Shown: positions 1 through 6,273, numbered from the stretch's first letter. The stretch is 7,073 nucleotides of DNA from Methylovulum sp. (GCA_016919605.1 JACXTQ010000214.1:1-7073), one strand, 5' to 3'. The notes: generated from the sequence alone by a model not told the origin. Numbers and translations: made by a program.

Positions 1-984
1 CCATTTACCCAGCAACAAGCGGTGCTGACTGGCTTGGCTAGCACGACCCCAGACACTTTTGCTTACCGCTTATTGGCCGATGATGCTGACACCGCCGCTG
101 GTTCGGTGCGCCCCACCGTAACAGCTCCCACGCAATTACAGGCCAGAACCCTAAAGCGTTCCTTGTATACCCGCTGGCAAATGAGCAGCTACACCGCCCT
201 GTCCGCACTCAGCCACACCGACAGCCCCGAACTGCCGCAAGACAAGGCCCGCGAACCTGCCGCCGAAGCCGCTGCCGAACGCGTGTTGAGCGAATTGCCA
301 CGCGGGGCGAACACAGGCAATGTCGTCCACGACTTGCTGGAAAACAACCGCTTTGCCGACTTGGCGTTACGCAAAGACATTAGCGAACAACGCGACAAAG
401 CCTGCCTACGATACGGTTTACAGTTACCGCAACCGGGATTGCTTGATGACCTGCTACAAGCCGTGGTCAGCACGCCCTTATCGGCCACCGACCCCGTATT
501 TTGCCTAAAAAACCTCGCCGAAAGTCAATGCCTGAAAGAAATGCCTTTTTACCTGTCCATGCAACCGATGGACACCAGCCATATCAACCGTATCCTCCAA
601 GACACACCTGCCTACCAGCCGTTAAGCAGCAAACAGATGTGCGGTTTTTTGACCGGATTTATCGACTTGATTTGCCTTTACCAAGGTCGGTTTTATGTCA
701 TGGATTATAAGACCAACGGCCTGCCCAACTATCGCCAGGAAACCCTAACCCAAGCCATGCACGAGCATAATTACGGCTTGCAATACTGGTTGTATACTGT
801 GGTCTTGCACCGTTATCTACAAACTCGTTTGCCCGATTATGATTACGATGAGCATTTCGGTGGTGTGCGTTACTTGTTCGTGCGCGGGATGCGCCCGGAT
901 GGGGCAATGGCTGGGGTGTACGAGGACAGGCCGGATCGATTTAGGGTTGAAGCGTTGGCGAGCGTGTTTGCCGGAGACACATAA
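1..984 (+). CDS. recB: RecB, exodeoxyribonuclease V beta subunit, C-terminal part (5' truncated by window edge)
   Basis: RecB is the helicase-nuclease subunit of the cytoplasmic RecBCD complex, which processes double-strand breaks and degrades foreign linear DNA. The reading frame is open from base 1, so the gene begins outside the window; about 327 of the usual 1,100-1,250 residues are present. Counting from the first visible codon, the RecB-family nuclease core is clear: a His in VVHDLLE (about 110), a Glu in LKEMPFYL (about 180), Asp in GFIDLI (about 222), and the Asp and Lys of VMDYKTN (about 235 and 237). These match the family's metal-binding and catalytic residues. The QYWLY motif and the HFGGVRYLFVRGM segment that follow are typical of RecB C-termini. 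The helicase motifs lie upstream, outside the window. The gene ends with TAA and converges on the hydrolase gene 55 bases away; recD does not directly follow. Identification is firm. Confidence 0.95.
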   Translation, partial: PFTQQQAVLTGLASTTPDTFAYRLLADDADTAAGSVRPTVTAPTQLQARTLKRSLYTRWQMSSYTALSALSHTDSPELPQDKAREPAAEAAAERVLSELPRGANTGNVVHDLLENNRFADLALRKDISEQRDKACLRYGLQLPQPGLLDDLLQAVVSTPLSATDPVFCLKNLAESQCLKEMPFYLSMQPMDTSHINRILQDTPAYQPLSSKQMCGFLTGFIDLICLYQGRFYVMDYKTNGLPNYRQETLTQAMHEHNYGLQYWLYTVVLHRYLQTRLPDYDYDEHFGGVRYLFVRGMRPDGAMAGVYEDRPDRFRVEALASVFAGDT

Positions 985-1021
985 ACCTTAATGGCGTTTG
1001 CTGGCTATGAACCAGAACCTA

Positions 1022-1035
1022 AGCCGTGAGCGGCT
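1022..1035. repeat. Short inverted repeat between the convergent recB and hydrolase genes
   Basis: AGCCG and CGGCT flank a TGAG loop, giving a 5-bp perfect stem in the 55-base gap between two converging genes. The position suits a bidirectional terminator, but neither strand has a run of T after the stem, so a terminator role is only a possibility. Confidence 0.3.
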
Positions 1036-1039
1036 AAGC

Positions 1040-2065
1040 TTAATCAACGCGGCGGCCTCTAACAAGTTTTGTTTGTTTAGCCAAATAGCGCTCCAAAAAC
1101 ATCGGAATCCGCTGTTCCAACCAATAATGGGGTTTAAGCCCTAGGCCGCCGACAAAGCCGACATGGCCGCCGCCACGGGTGACTTCCAATTGCACGGAGG
1201 CCGATAGCTCAGTGGTGTGGGGCAGCACCTCAGGGGTCATAAACGGGTCATCATCCGCTTGGATAATTAAGGTGGGCACTGTAATGTGTTTAAGATATTG
1301 GCGGGAGCTTGAGCGTTGATAATAATCGTGGACATCCTTAAAGCCATGTAGACCCGCCACCACGACATCATCGTATTGCCAAAACGAGTTGATGCGAGAA
1401 CAATCGCCCAATTGCCTGATTTTTTCGGCCTCGCCATGATAGCCGCTACGTTCCAGATGCACCTGTTTGTCACGCATATAGATTTTCAGCCCCCGCAACA
1501 AATTAGCGCGGTAGAGTTTGGAAAAACCGTTATCAAGTTTAGTGGCACATAGGTTCAGCATTAAGGGCACAGACACCGCCACTGCCGCCGACAGAGCTAC
1601 GCGCCCGCCTTGTTCGCCCAACCATTTCAACAGGACATTGCCACCTAAGGAAAAACCGATGGCCGCACAAGGCGTGTCGGGTTCACGCTGCCGCAAAGTA
1701 TCATAAACAAACTGGATGTCTTCGGTTTCACCGGAATGGTAGCAACGGGCCTTGTTATTGGGTTGGCCGCTACAGCCGCGAAAATTCATCACCACGCTCC
1801 GCCACCCCAAGCGCAAAAACGCCGCTTGCAAGCCTTTGATGTAACCGGACTCAGAACTACCGGTCAAACCATGCAGCAACAGTACCCTCGGCCCACTACC
1901 TGTACCGCAGTGGTCAATATCCAAAAAATCACCATCAGGGGTTGTCAAACGCTCGCGCCATACATTCGGGATATCAGGTACGCGGCGTAATAAGGCGGGA
2001 TAGAGCGTTTGCAGATGACTGTTATGTAGCCACCATGCGGGTTTAAAAAGGGGAGGATTGGGCAT
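1040..2065 (-). CDS. yheT: YheT-family alpha/beta hydrolase
   Basis: This is a predicted cytosolic serine hydrolase of the YheT / UPF0017 family (related to eukaryotic ABHD1/2/3 proteins). Its physiological substrate is poorly known; esterase or lipase-like activity is expected from the family. The 341-residue length is close to the family norm. The family N-terminus PAWWLHNSHLQT is present (about 9-20), as is the oxyanion segment LLLHGLTGSSES (62-73). The nucleophile elbow GFSLGG puts the catalytic Ser at 139. The acid is in DDDPFM (271-276, Asp 272 or 273), and the catalytic His is in GGGHVGF (His 301). The catalytic triad therefore looks intact. It starts at ATG only 16 bases after the stop of the TOPRIM-like gene and on the same strand, so read-through from that pair is likely; no strong Shine-Dalgarno sequence precedes it. 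Family assignment is firm, substrate unknown. Confidence 0.9.
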   Translation of the reverse strand: MPNPPLFKPAWWLHNSHLQTLYPALLRRVPDIPNVWRERLTTPDGDFLDIDHCGTGSGPRVLLLHGLTGSSESGYIKGLQAAFLRLGWRSVVMNFRGCSGQPNNKARCYHSGETEDIQFVYDTLRQREPDTPCAAIGFSLGGNVLLKWLGEQGGRVALSAAVAVSVPLMLNLCATKLDNGFSKLYRANLLRGLKIYMRDKQVHLERSGYHGEAEKIRQLGDCSRINSFWQYDDVVVAGLHGFKDVHDYYQRSSSRQYLKHITVPTLIIQADDDPFMTPEVLPHTTELSASVQLEVTRGGGHVGFVGGLGLKPHYWLEQRIPMFLERYLAKQTKLVRGRRVD

Positions 2066-2081
2066 GGGCTAGAGTTTTAGG

Positions 2082-2759
2082 TTAGGGTGATGAGTAAATA
2101 TGCTGTAACCATGCGCCCAGTTGCTGAAATAGGGCATTGTTTTTATCCAACAAATCATCATTTACCGAAGCATACAAGCCGTGGCCGGGTTTTTTCTGCC
2201 AAGCCAACCAAGTGGCAATCTCGGCCTTACTATTGTGGTGGGTTTTAAACTTAGGAGCGGGAAGCTTGGCAATCGCTTGTGCTGCATGATTAAAATACGG
2301 TTGCTCATGGCGATAAATGCAGGTTTTGAGAAAATCCTCCAACATGCCTTCATCTTGATTATTGGGCATAATCCATAACCCTAAGTCTGAGAGGCCATCG
2401 TTATGTTGAAAAATTAAGCCGCATGGTGGGCTTTGCTGATCTGGTTTGAGGGCAAAGCCATGAGATGTGACGATCTCCGTCACTTTGCTGAGTGTGTTGT
2501 TAAAGCCATCAGGCGGATTGACCGATTGATGATCGGCATCAACGATCACCGCTAATTGTTTAAGTCCGCCATCGTTAAGTTGCCGTAACAGCATAGGCAA
2601 ATGGTTATAAATGCCTTGTTTGGTGTCCTTTTTACCGCCCACCTCTTTCGGTGGGGCGACCTGAATGCGGGGATGAAGCTGCCATTGGCGGCACAGCTCG
2701 ATGAAAAAGCCCTTATCCGCTTCACCTTCCACTAACAGTAGCGATTGTTCAACAGCCAT
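2082..2759 (-). CDS. TOPRIM-like protein, DUF3226 type, partner of the upstream ATPase
   Basis: This 225-residue protein has the layout of a small stand-alone TOPRIM-like domain. The N-terminal strand LLLVEGEADKGFF carries the conserved Glu (Glu 11). The second motif AVIVDAD (70-76) carries the acidic DxD pair (Asp 74, Asp 76). LGLWIMPNNQDEGMLEDFL (126-144) is a signature I associate with DUF3226, and a WLAWQKKPGHGLYASV stretch (184-199) follows. In TOPRIM nucleases these acidic residues bind divalent metal for DNA or RNA cleavage; cleavage here is inferred, not shown. The start codon overlaps the ATPase stop in TAATG, with GGAAG seven bases before the ATG, so the two proteins are probably translationally coupled and made in fixed ratio. 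Alternatives within the same fold are DUF4435 (AriB), RloB or DUF4276 proteins. The TOPRIM-like call is solid, the exact family less so. Confidence 0.8.
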   Translation of the reverse strand: MAVEQSLLLVEGEADKGFFIELCRQWQLHPRIQVAPPKEVGGKKDTKQGIYNHLPMLLRQLNDGGLKQLAVIVDADHQSVNPPDGFNNTLSKVTEIVTSHGFALKPDQQSPPCGLIFQHNDGLSDLGLWIMPNNQDEGMLEDFLKTCIYRHEQPYFNHAAQAIAKLPAPKFKTHHNSKAEIATWLAWQKKPGHGLYASVNDDLLDKNNALFQQLGAWLQHIYSSP

Positions 2760-3868
2760 TAGCGCACTTCCATATTAGCTTGGGTAATGGCCGCCAAATC
2801 TTCGCCGCTGAAGACAGTGGCGATCACTTTGCCAAAATCGCTGGTGCGGACACTTTTACCCATACGGAATATCAGGCCTTGCTGGTCAGGGTGTTGAAGG
2901 GCGACAGTGGCAAAACTTTCTATACAATCCCAGCTATGGGTAGTGGCAAATACTTGAATATCCAGCCGCTCCGCCATAGTAAACAGCCATGACCATATTT
3001 TTTCTTGGGTGCTGTAATGCAGACCGTTTTCAAATTCATCAATCAGTAAAAAACCGCCTTGGGCAGACACCAATTTAATGGCAATTTGCAATATCCTGAC
3101 CATGCCATCGCCTAAGCTTTTGAGTGGCACAGGACGGGGCTGGTTGGCTAATTTGACTTTGGCGATACGCCGTGATTTTGCCGCCGTGCCGGAGCGTTCG
3201 TTTTCGACAAATACCAGATGCTCATAATCAGGTAGGATGATTTTTAACGCATCGGTAACGATTTGTTCGTGTTCGGTATAAACAATCGTGTCCCATTCGC
3301 TGGCGAGTTCGTCCATTGGAATGAAGTGGGTGGGAACGAAGCCATAATTTATTGTTTCAAATGGCAGCTCAAGGTAATCGTCTAGTCTGAGAAAATGCCT
3401 CTTTCCCGGTCTTTCTGCAACTAATTTTTGCCCAATAATTCGTGTTTTAGGTTCATTATTTAACCAATCTTCATTGAATTCAGTAAAAAATTTTTTACCA
3501 ATAGAGTCATTTTGCACCATATACACGCGATAGACAGAGAGTGTCTGTCCATTATCTATAGACTCACCAATAATAAATTTTACCAATTTTTTGTTGGAAG
3601 ATTGCCGGCTTGTAAATAAATCCTCATAAGGAAACAGGGCGTTAAATTCTTGGTTGCTCTCCTCGGCTAAAGAAAATTTCTCATCATGGCTTTCAGCTAT
3701 TTCTTTCAATAACTTAAAACTCGCCCCACCCGCATAAATCCGCAACGCCTCAAGCACCGTGCTTTTCCCTGAATTGTTCTTGCCTACAATCAAGTTAAGC
3801 CGCCCCAGCTTTGTTACGGAAAAATCTTCCAGCATCCGAAAGTTTTTTATGACCAGTGAATTTAACAT
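2759..3868 (-). CDS. OLD/AAA_15-like ATP-binding protein (ABC/SMC-type ATPase)
   Basis: This is a 369-residue ATPase with an SMC/ABC-type head. It opens with the family pattern MLNSLVIKNFRMLEDF. Walker A is VGKNNSGKST (28-37). The signature-like motif is SLGDGMVR (251-258), Walker B is GFLLIDEFE with Asp 277 and Glu 278, and the H-loop is ATTHSWD with His 311. The stretch from about 45 to 245 is variable, as in OLD-like and AAA_15 proteins, where such inserts often carry dimerisation or sensing functions. No TOPRIM domain is fused at the C-terminus; the adjacent gene supplies it. I chose ATG at 3868 because translation then begins exactly at the family N-terminus. An in-frame TTG at 3883 would add five residues, and neither has a good Shine-Dalgarno. 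Part of the insert (about 3421-3660) is much more AT-rich than the neighbours. Likely role: ATP-dependent sensor or regulator of the TOPRIM partner, possibly in phage defence (inference). Confidence 0.87.
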   Translation of the reverse strand: MLNSLVIKNFRMLEDFSVTKLGRLNLIVGKNNSGKSTVLEALRIYAGGASFKLLKEIAESHDEKFSLAEESNQEFNALFPYEDLFTSRQSSNKKLVKFIIGESIDNGQTLSVYRVYMVQNDSIGKKFFTEFNEDWLNNEPKTRIIGQKLVAERPGKRHFLRLDDYLELPFETINYGFVPTHFIPMDELASEWDTIVYTEHEQIVTDALKIILPDYEHLVFVENERSGTAAKSRRIAKVKLANQPRPVPLKSLGDGMVRILQIAIKLVSAQGGFLLIDEFENGLHYSTQEKIWSWLFTMAERLDIQVFATTHSWDCIESFATVALQHPDQQGLIFRMGKSVRTSDFGKVIATVFSGEDLAAITQANMEVR

Positions 3869-3910
3869 GATGGGTTTTTGCAAAGTTTAGCAGCATAAGA
3901 TATGCCCGCT

Positions 3911-3916
3911 ATTATA
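3911..3916 (-). promoter_or_regulatory. Candidate -10 box of the ATPase-TOPRIM pair
   Basis: On the - strand this reads TATAAT, a perfect -10 consensus, 43 to 48 bases upstream of the chosen ATPase ATG. A start point near 3904 would leave a leader of about 36 bases. The -35 is weak: at 17-base spacing the hexamer is CCAAAA, inside the 3928-3950 inverted repeat. A weak -35 could mean low basal expression or an activator, but this is inference. Confidence 0.4.
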
Positions 3917-3927
3917 AGATTATTGTT

Positions 3928-3950
3928 TGAAAATTTTGGGGGAATTTTCA
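3928..3950. repeat. Perfect 8-bp inverted repeat upstream of the ATPase gene
   Basis: TGAAAATT (3928-3935) and AATTTTCA (3943-3950) form a perfect 8-bp stem around a TTGGGGG loop. It lies just upstream of the TATAAT box, over the expected -35 region of the ATPase promoter. It could be an operator-like dyad or a second hairpin in the gltA 3' region. Confidence 0.5.
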
Positions 3951-3954
3951 GGAC

Positions 3955-3988
3955 AAGGAACCAAAAATAGTTTTTTGGTTCCTTTTTT
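3955..3988. terminator. Strong hairpin with T-run, probable terminator between gltA and the ATPase gene
   Basis: A perfect 13-bp inverted repeat (AAGGAACCAAAAA at 3955-3967, its complement at 3972-3984) closes on a 4-base loop. On the + strand the GC part is followed by six T, the classic intrinsic terminator shape. On the - strand, where gltA ends 115 bases upstream, six A precede the stem but only a short T-run follows. It probably separates gltA from the ATPase pair, acting in one or both directions. Confidence 0.55.
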
Positions 3989-4042
3989 GTAACCTAAGAT
4001 TGGCTAGGCGGGGAAATTTTAAAAGACTGCTCTGTTGTGGGA

Positions 4043-4089
4043 AAGGCTAATAGGCTGTTTTTTGGCAATGAAGATACGAGGTTAGCCTT
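4043..4089. repeat. Inverted repeat just beyond the gltA stop codon
   Basis: AAGGCTAA (4043-4050) and TTAGCCTT (4082-4089) are exact complements separated by 31 bases. The outer arm lies 9 bases past the gltA stop. It could form a stem-loop in the gltA 3' untranslated region, perhaps affecting mRNA stability; no T-run follows on the - strand. Confidence 0.35.
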
Positions 4090-4098
4090 CTGTTATCA

Positions 4099-5400
4099 TC
4101 AATTGGATTTACGATGGTCAGCCGGAACGTCACGGCGGATTGCGCCTGTGTACAGCTGTCTTGGCCTACCGATTTTTTGCTCAGGGTCAGAGATCATTTC
4201 ATCCCAATGGGCTATCCAGCCCACCGTCCGGCCCATGGCGAACATCGCGGTGAACATGTTGGTGGGAATGCCTAAGGCGTGTAAGACGATACCGGAATAA
4301 AAATCGACGTTCGGATAGAGTTTTTTATCGATGAAATACTCGTCTTCCAGGGCGATACGTTCCAATTCCAACGCCAGTTTAAACAGTTTGTTGTCGTGCA
4401 GGCCCAATTCACCCAACACTTCGTGGCAGGTGCTGCGCATGAGTTTGGCACGGGGATCATGGTTTTTATACACCCGATGGCCAAAGCCCATCAGGCGGAA
4501 CGGATCATTTTTGTCCTTAGCTTTTTTGATGAATTCAGGTATTTTCGAGACATCACCGATTTTTTCCAGCATGTTCAAGACCGCTTCATTGGCCCCGCCA
4601 TGCGCCGCACCCCATAAACAGGCGATACCGGCAGTGATACAGGCAAACGGATTGGCTCCGCTGGAACCAGCTAAGCGCACGGTAGAGGTGGAGGCGTTTT
4701 GTTCGTGGTCGGCGTGCAGGATCAGTATTCTGTCTAAGGCGCGTACTAGCACCGGATTGGCGACATAGTCGTCACAAGGGGTCGCGTGCATCATGCGCAG
4801 GAAGTTTTCCACATAACTGAGTTTGTTTTGCGGATACATAAACGGCATGCCTATGCTGTATTTATGACACATGGCGACAATGGTCGGGACTTTGGCAATC
4901 AGGCGTATCGCGCACATTTCGCGGTCACTTTTGGAACGGATGTCCAATGCATCATGATAGAACGCCGACAATGCCCCCACAACCCCGACCATAATCGCCA
5001 TCGGATGCGCGTCACGACGAAAGCCTTTGAAGAAGTTGTTCAGTTGGTCATGCACCATCGTGTGCATGGTGATGTTGTGTTGGAAGGTGCTTAATTCTTC
5101 GCTAGCGGGTAATTCGCCGTTTAGGATCAGATAGCACACTTCGAGAAAATTACATTGTTCGGCAAGCTGTTCGATAGGATAGCCACGGTAAAGCAAAACC
5201 CCCTCTTCACCGTCAATAAACGTGATCGTGGAGCGGCAACTTGCGGTCGAGTTAAAACCGGGATCATAAGTGAACATGCCCGTGTGTTTATACAAGGCCT
5301 GGACATCAACGACATTAGGCCCTGTGGTTCCGGTCAGGACAGGTAACTCGCATAAAGTCTGGCCGTTTTCATTTAAGGCAAAGCTGCGTAATTCGGTCAT
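4099..5400 (-). CDS. gltA: Citrate synthase, type II (GltA)
   Basis: Citrate synthase condenses acetyl-CoA with oxaloacetate to give citrate, the entry step of the TCA cycle, in the cytoplasm. The 433-residue protein aligns from end to end with the long type II hexameric enzymes of gammaproteobacteria (about 427 residues in E. coli). Conserved blocks include FTYDPGFNSTASC (43-55), LHADHEQNASTSTVR (228-242), GAAHGGANEA (264-273), GFGHRVYKNHDPR (305-317), YPNVDFYSG (362-370) and GRPRQLYTG (411-419). The catalytic residues are present: His 267, His 308 and Asp 366, equivalent to E. coli His 264, His 305 and Asp 362. Cys 209 in ATPCD sits where E. coli has the cysteine linked to NADH inhibition, so allosteric control by NADH is possible. 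The ATG is preceded by AGAGAG at usable distance. It lies downstream of eda on the same strand after a 222-base gap containing repeats. Confidence 0.98.
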   Translation of the reverse strand: MTELRSFALNENGQTLCELPVLTGTTGPNVVDVQALYKHTGMFTYDPGFNSTASCRSTITFIDGEEGVLLYRGYPIEQLAEQCNFLEVCYLILNGELPASEELSTFQHNITMHTMVHDQLNNFFKGFRRDAHPMAIMVGVVGALSAFYHDALDIRSKSDREMCAIRLIAKVPTIVAMCHKYSIGMPFMYPQNKLSYVENFLRMMHATPCDDYVANPVLVRALDRILILHADHEQNASTSTVRLAGSSGANPFACITAGIACLWGAAHGGANEAVLNMLEKIGDVSKIPEFIKKAKDKNDPFRLMGFGHRVYKNHDPRAKLMRSTCHEVLGELGLHDNKLFKLALELERIALEDEYFIDKKLYPNVDFYSGIVLHALGIPTNMFTAMFAMGRTVGWIAHWDEMISDPEQKIGRPRQLYTGAIRRDVPADHRKSN

Positions 5401-5449
5401 GGGTTTTCTCTCTTTTATTTTAAGCTACCTATGCGGCAGTGAACGTTAA
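5398..5449. repeat. Leader repeat copy A, overlapping the gltA start codon
   Basis: This block contains the gltA start codon, its purine-rich ribosome-binding region and about 50 bases upstream. On the + strand it reads CATGGG, TTTTCTCTC, TTTTATT, then a module ending in TGAACGTTAA. Both modules recur at 5492-5515 and 5570-5599 with few changes: one substitution and a two-base gap in the first, about 26 of 31 positions identical in the second. Confidence 0.7.
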
Positions 5450-5455
5450 GTGTTG

Positions 5456-5485
5456 CCATCCGCCCGAACCACACGGCGGTCATGG
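5456..5485. repeat. Imperfect inverted repeat in the gltA upstream region
   Basis: CCATCCGCC (5456-5464) can pair with GGCGG (5475-5479) and ATGG (5482-5485), with a two-base bulge, around a 10-base loop. It lies between the two leader repeat copies. Function is unknown; it may be chance or a regulatory hairpin in the gltA leader. Confidence 0.35.
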
Positions 5486-5491
5486 ATGGAT

Positions 5492-5599
5492 CATGGATTT
5501 TCTCTCTGTTTTATTGGCTACCCGTTTGAGGTTGGCGGCAGTGGCCGTAACCAACCTCAAACGGGTAGCTTTAAGCCACTAGGTGGCAATGAACGTTAA
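5492..5599. repeat. Leader repeat copy B, interrupted by a palindrome
   Basis: The first module (5492-5515) matches the sequence around the gltA start, including a CAT and the pyrimidine-rich stretch (ribosome-binding region on the - strand). The second module (5570-5599) matches 5419-5449. In copy A the modules adjoin; here 54 bases separate them, almost exactly the hairpin at 5517-5569. The - strand ATG in this copy opens only four codons before TGA, so it does not start a gene. Confidence 0.65.
5517..5569. repeat. 53-base element with a perfect 19-bp palindromic stem
   Basis: The 19 bases at 5517-5535 (GCTACCCGTTTGAGGTTGG) are exactly complementary to 5551-5569. Within the 15-base loop, CGGC (5536-5539) and GCCG (5544-5547) form a further 4-bp stem. 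The result is one long hairpin on either strand. Neither side has a T-run, so it is not a textbook terminator. A REP/BIME or MITE-like mobile palindrome is more likely, supported by its position as an insertion within leader repeat copy B. It may still block or slow transcription from eda into gltA. Confidence 0.75.
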
Positions 5600-5620
5600 A
5601 AGCCAGTGTCCTTTAACGTT
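5592..5620. repeat. Inverted repeat just beyond the eda stop codon
   Basis: AACGTTAAA (5592-5600) and TTTAACGTT (5612-5620) are a perfect 9-bp inverted repeat around 11 bases, beginning 2 bases past the eda stop. It may form the eda 3' end hairpin. The AACGTT core also occurs in leader repeat copy A. The stem is AT-rich and lacks a T-run on the - strand, so terminator activity is uncertain. Confidence 0.4.
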
Positions 5621-5622
5621 TA

Positions 5623-6273
5623 TCAGGCCATTTTGGCGTTGGCAATCGCCGCTTGCGCCAACTCGGTCACTTTGGCCCAGTTTTTTGCTTTGACCACATC
5701 AGCCGGAGCCAACCAAGAACCGCCGACACAAGCGACATTGCTTAAAGCCAGATAGGCTTGGTAGTTTTCCGGTGAAATGCCACCGGTCGGGCAAAAAGTA
5801 ACATAAGGCACTGGGCCTGCGATAGCTTTTAACATCGGTATGCCACCCGCCGCTTCCGCCGGAAAGAATTTGAAATGATCCAAGCCGTATTCCATACCCA
5901 GCATCAGTTCCGACAAGCTGGCGATGCCGGGGATCAGGGCGATATTGCCGGTTTGTGCCGCCGCCAATAGCTTAGGGGTCAAGCCTGGGCTGATGGCAAA
6001 CACCGCACCCGCTTCTTCGGCGGCTTTCAGTTGTTCGGGGCTGGTGATGGTGCCGGCGCCGACTATCGCGTCTTTGACGTTTTCGCTGATAAGCTTGATG
6101 GCTTCCAAGGCGATAGGGGTACGTAAGGTGATTTCCAACACCCTGATGCCGCCTGCGACCAGTGCCTGTGCTAAGGGTACGGCATCATCCACGTTTTGGA
6201 TGACCATGACCGGCATGACAGGGCCGGCATTTAATACGTCTTTTGGGGCAATTTTCCAGTGGGTTTGGGTCAT
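5623..6273 (-). CDS. eda: KDPG/KHG aldolase (Eda)
   Basis: Eda is the class I (Schiff-base) aldolase that splits 2-keto-3-deoxy-6-phosphogluconate into pyruvate and glyceraldehyde 3-phosphate, the last step of the Entner-Doudoroff pathway. It often also acts on 2-keto-4-hydroxyglutarate. The 216-residue length is close to the 213 of E. coli Eda and the match runs from end to end. Key residues are visible: Glu 47 and Arg 51 in RVLEITLRT, Thr 75 in VGAGT, and the Schiff-base Lys 135 in HFKFFPAEA. The phosphate-binding segments are FCPTGGISPENY (160-171) and GGSW (184-187). The ATG at 6273 agrees with the family N-terminus, with only a weak ribosome-binding sequence in front. A DUF1287 gene 59 bases upstream separates it from the probable edd gene, and gltA follows downstream. 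Confidence 0.97.
   Translation of the reverse strand: MTQTHWKIAPKDVLNAGPVMPVMVIQNVDDAVPLAQALVAGGIRVLEITLRTPIALEAIKLISENVKDAIVGAGTITSPEQLKAAEEAGAVFAISPGLTPKLLAAAQTGNIALIPGIASLSELMLGMEYGLDHFKFFPAEAAGGIPMLKAIAGPVPYVTFCPTGGISPENYQAYLALSNVACVGGSWLAPADVVKAKNWAKVTELAQAAIANAKMA

Noticed and set aside
2082..3868. Assigning the ATPase-TOPRIM pair directly to PARIS or Gabija
   Set aside because: The small protein shows DUF3226-like rather than DUF4435-like signatures, and Gabija has a fused ATPase-TOPRIM protein plus a UvrD-like helicase, which is absent here.
3869..3883. TTG start for the ATPase, adding five residues
   Set aside because: The ATG at 3868 puts Met directly before the conserved LNSLVIKNF opening, and the TTG has no ribosome-binding sequence. 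The choice cannot be proven from sequence alone.
4331..4768. A 145-codon open frame on the + strand opposite gltA
   Set aside because: It lies wholly within the firmly identified gltA gene, shows no recognisable domain, and its sequence is what the antisense of conserved citrate synthase codons would give.
4786..5094. A 102-codon open frame on the + strand opposite gltA
   Set aside because: It is a shadow of gltA codons, with no recognisable domain and no ribosome-binding site noted.
5415..5424. TAAAAT-like -10 box for gltA on the - strand close to the start codon
   Set aside because: No acceptable -35 lies at 16-18 bases, and the start point would leave almost no leader for the ribosome-binding region.
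5480..5494. Small upstream ORF in the gltA leader starting at the ATG of repeat copy B
   Set aside because: It encodes only four residues before TGA. The ATG is better explained as part of the duplicated leader; a leader-peptide role has no supporting codon pattern.
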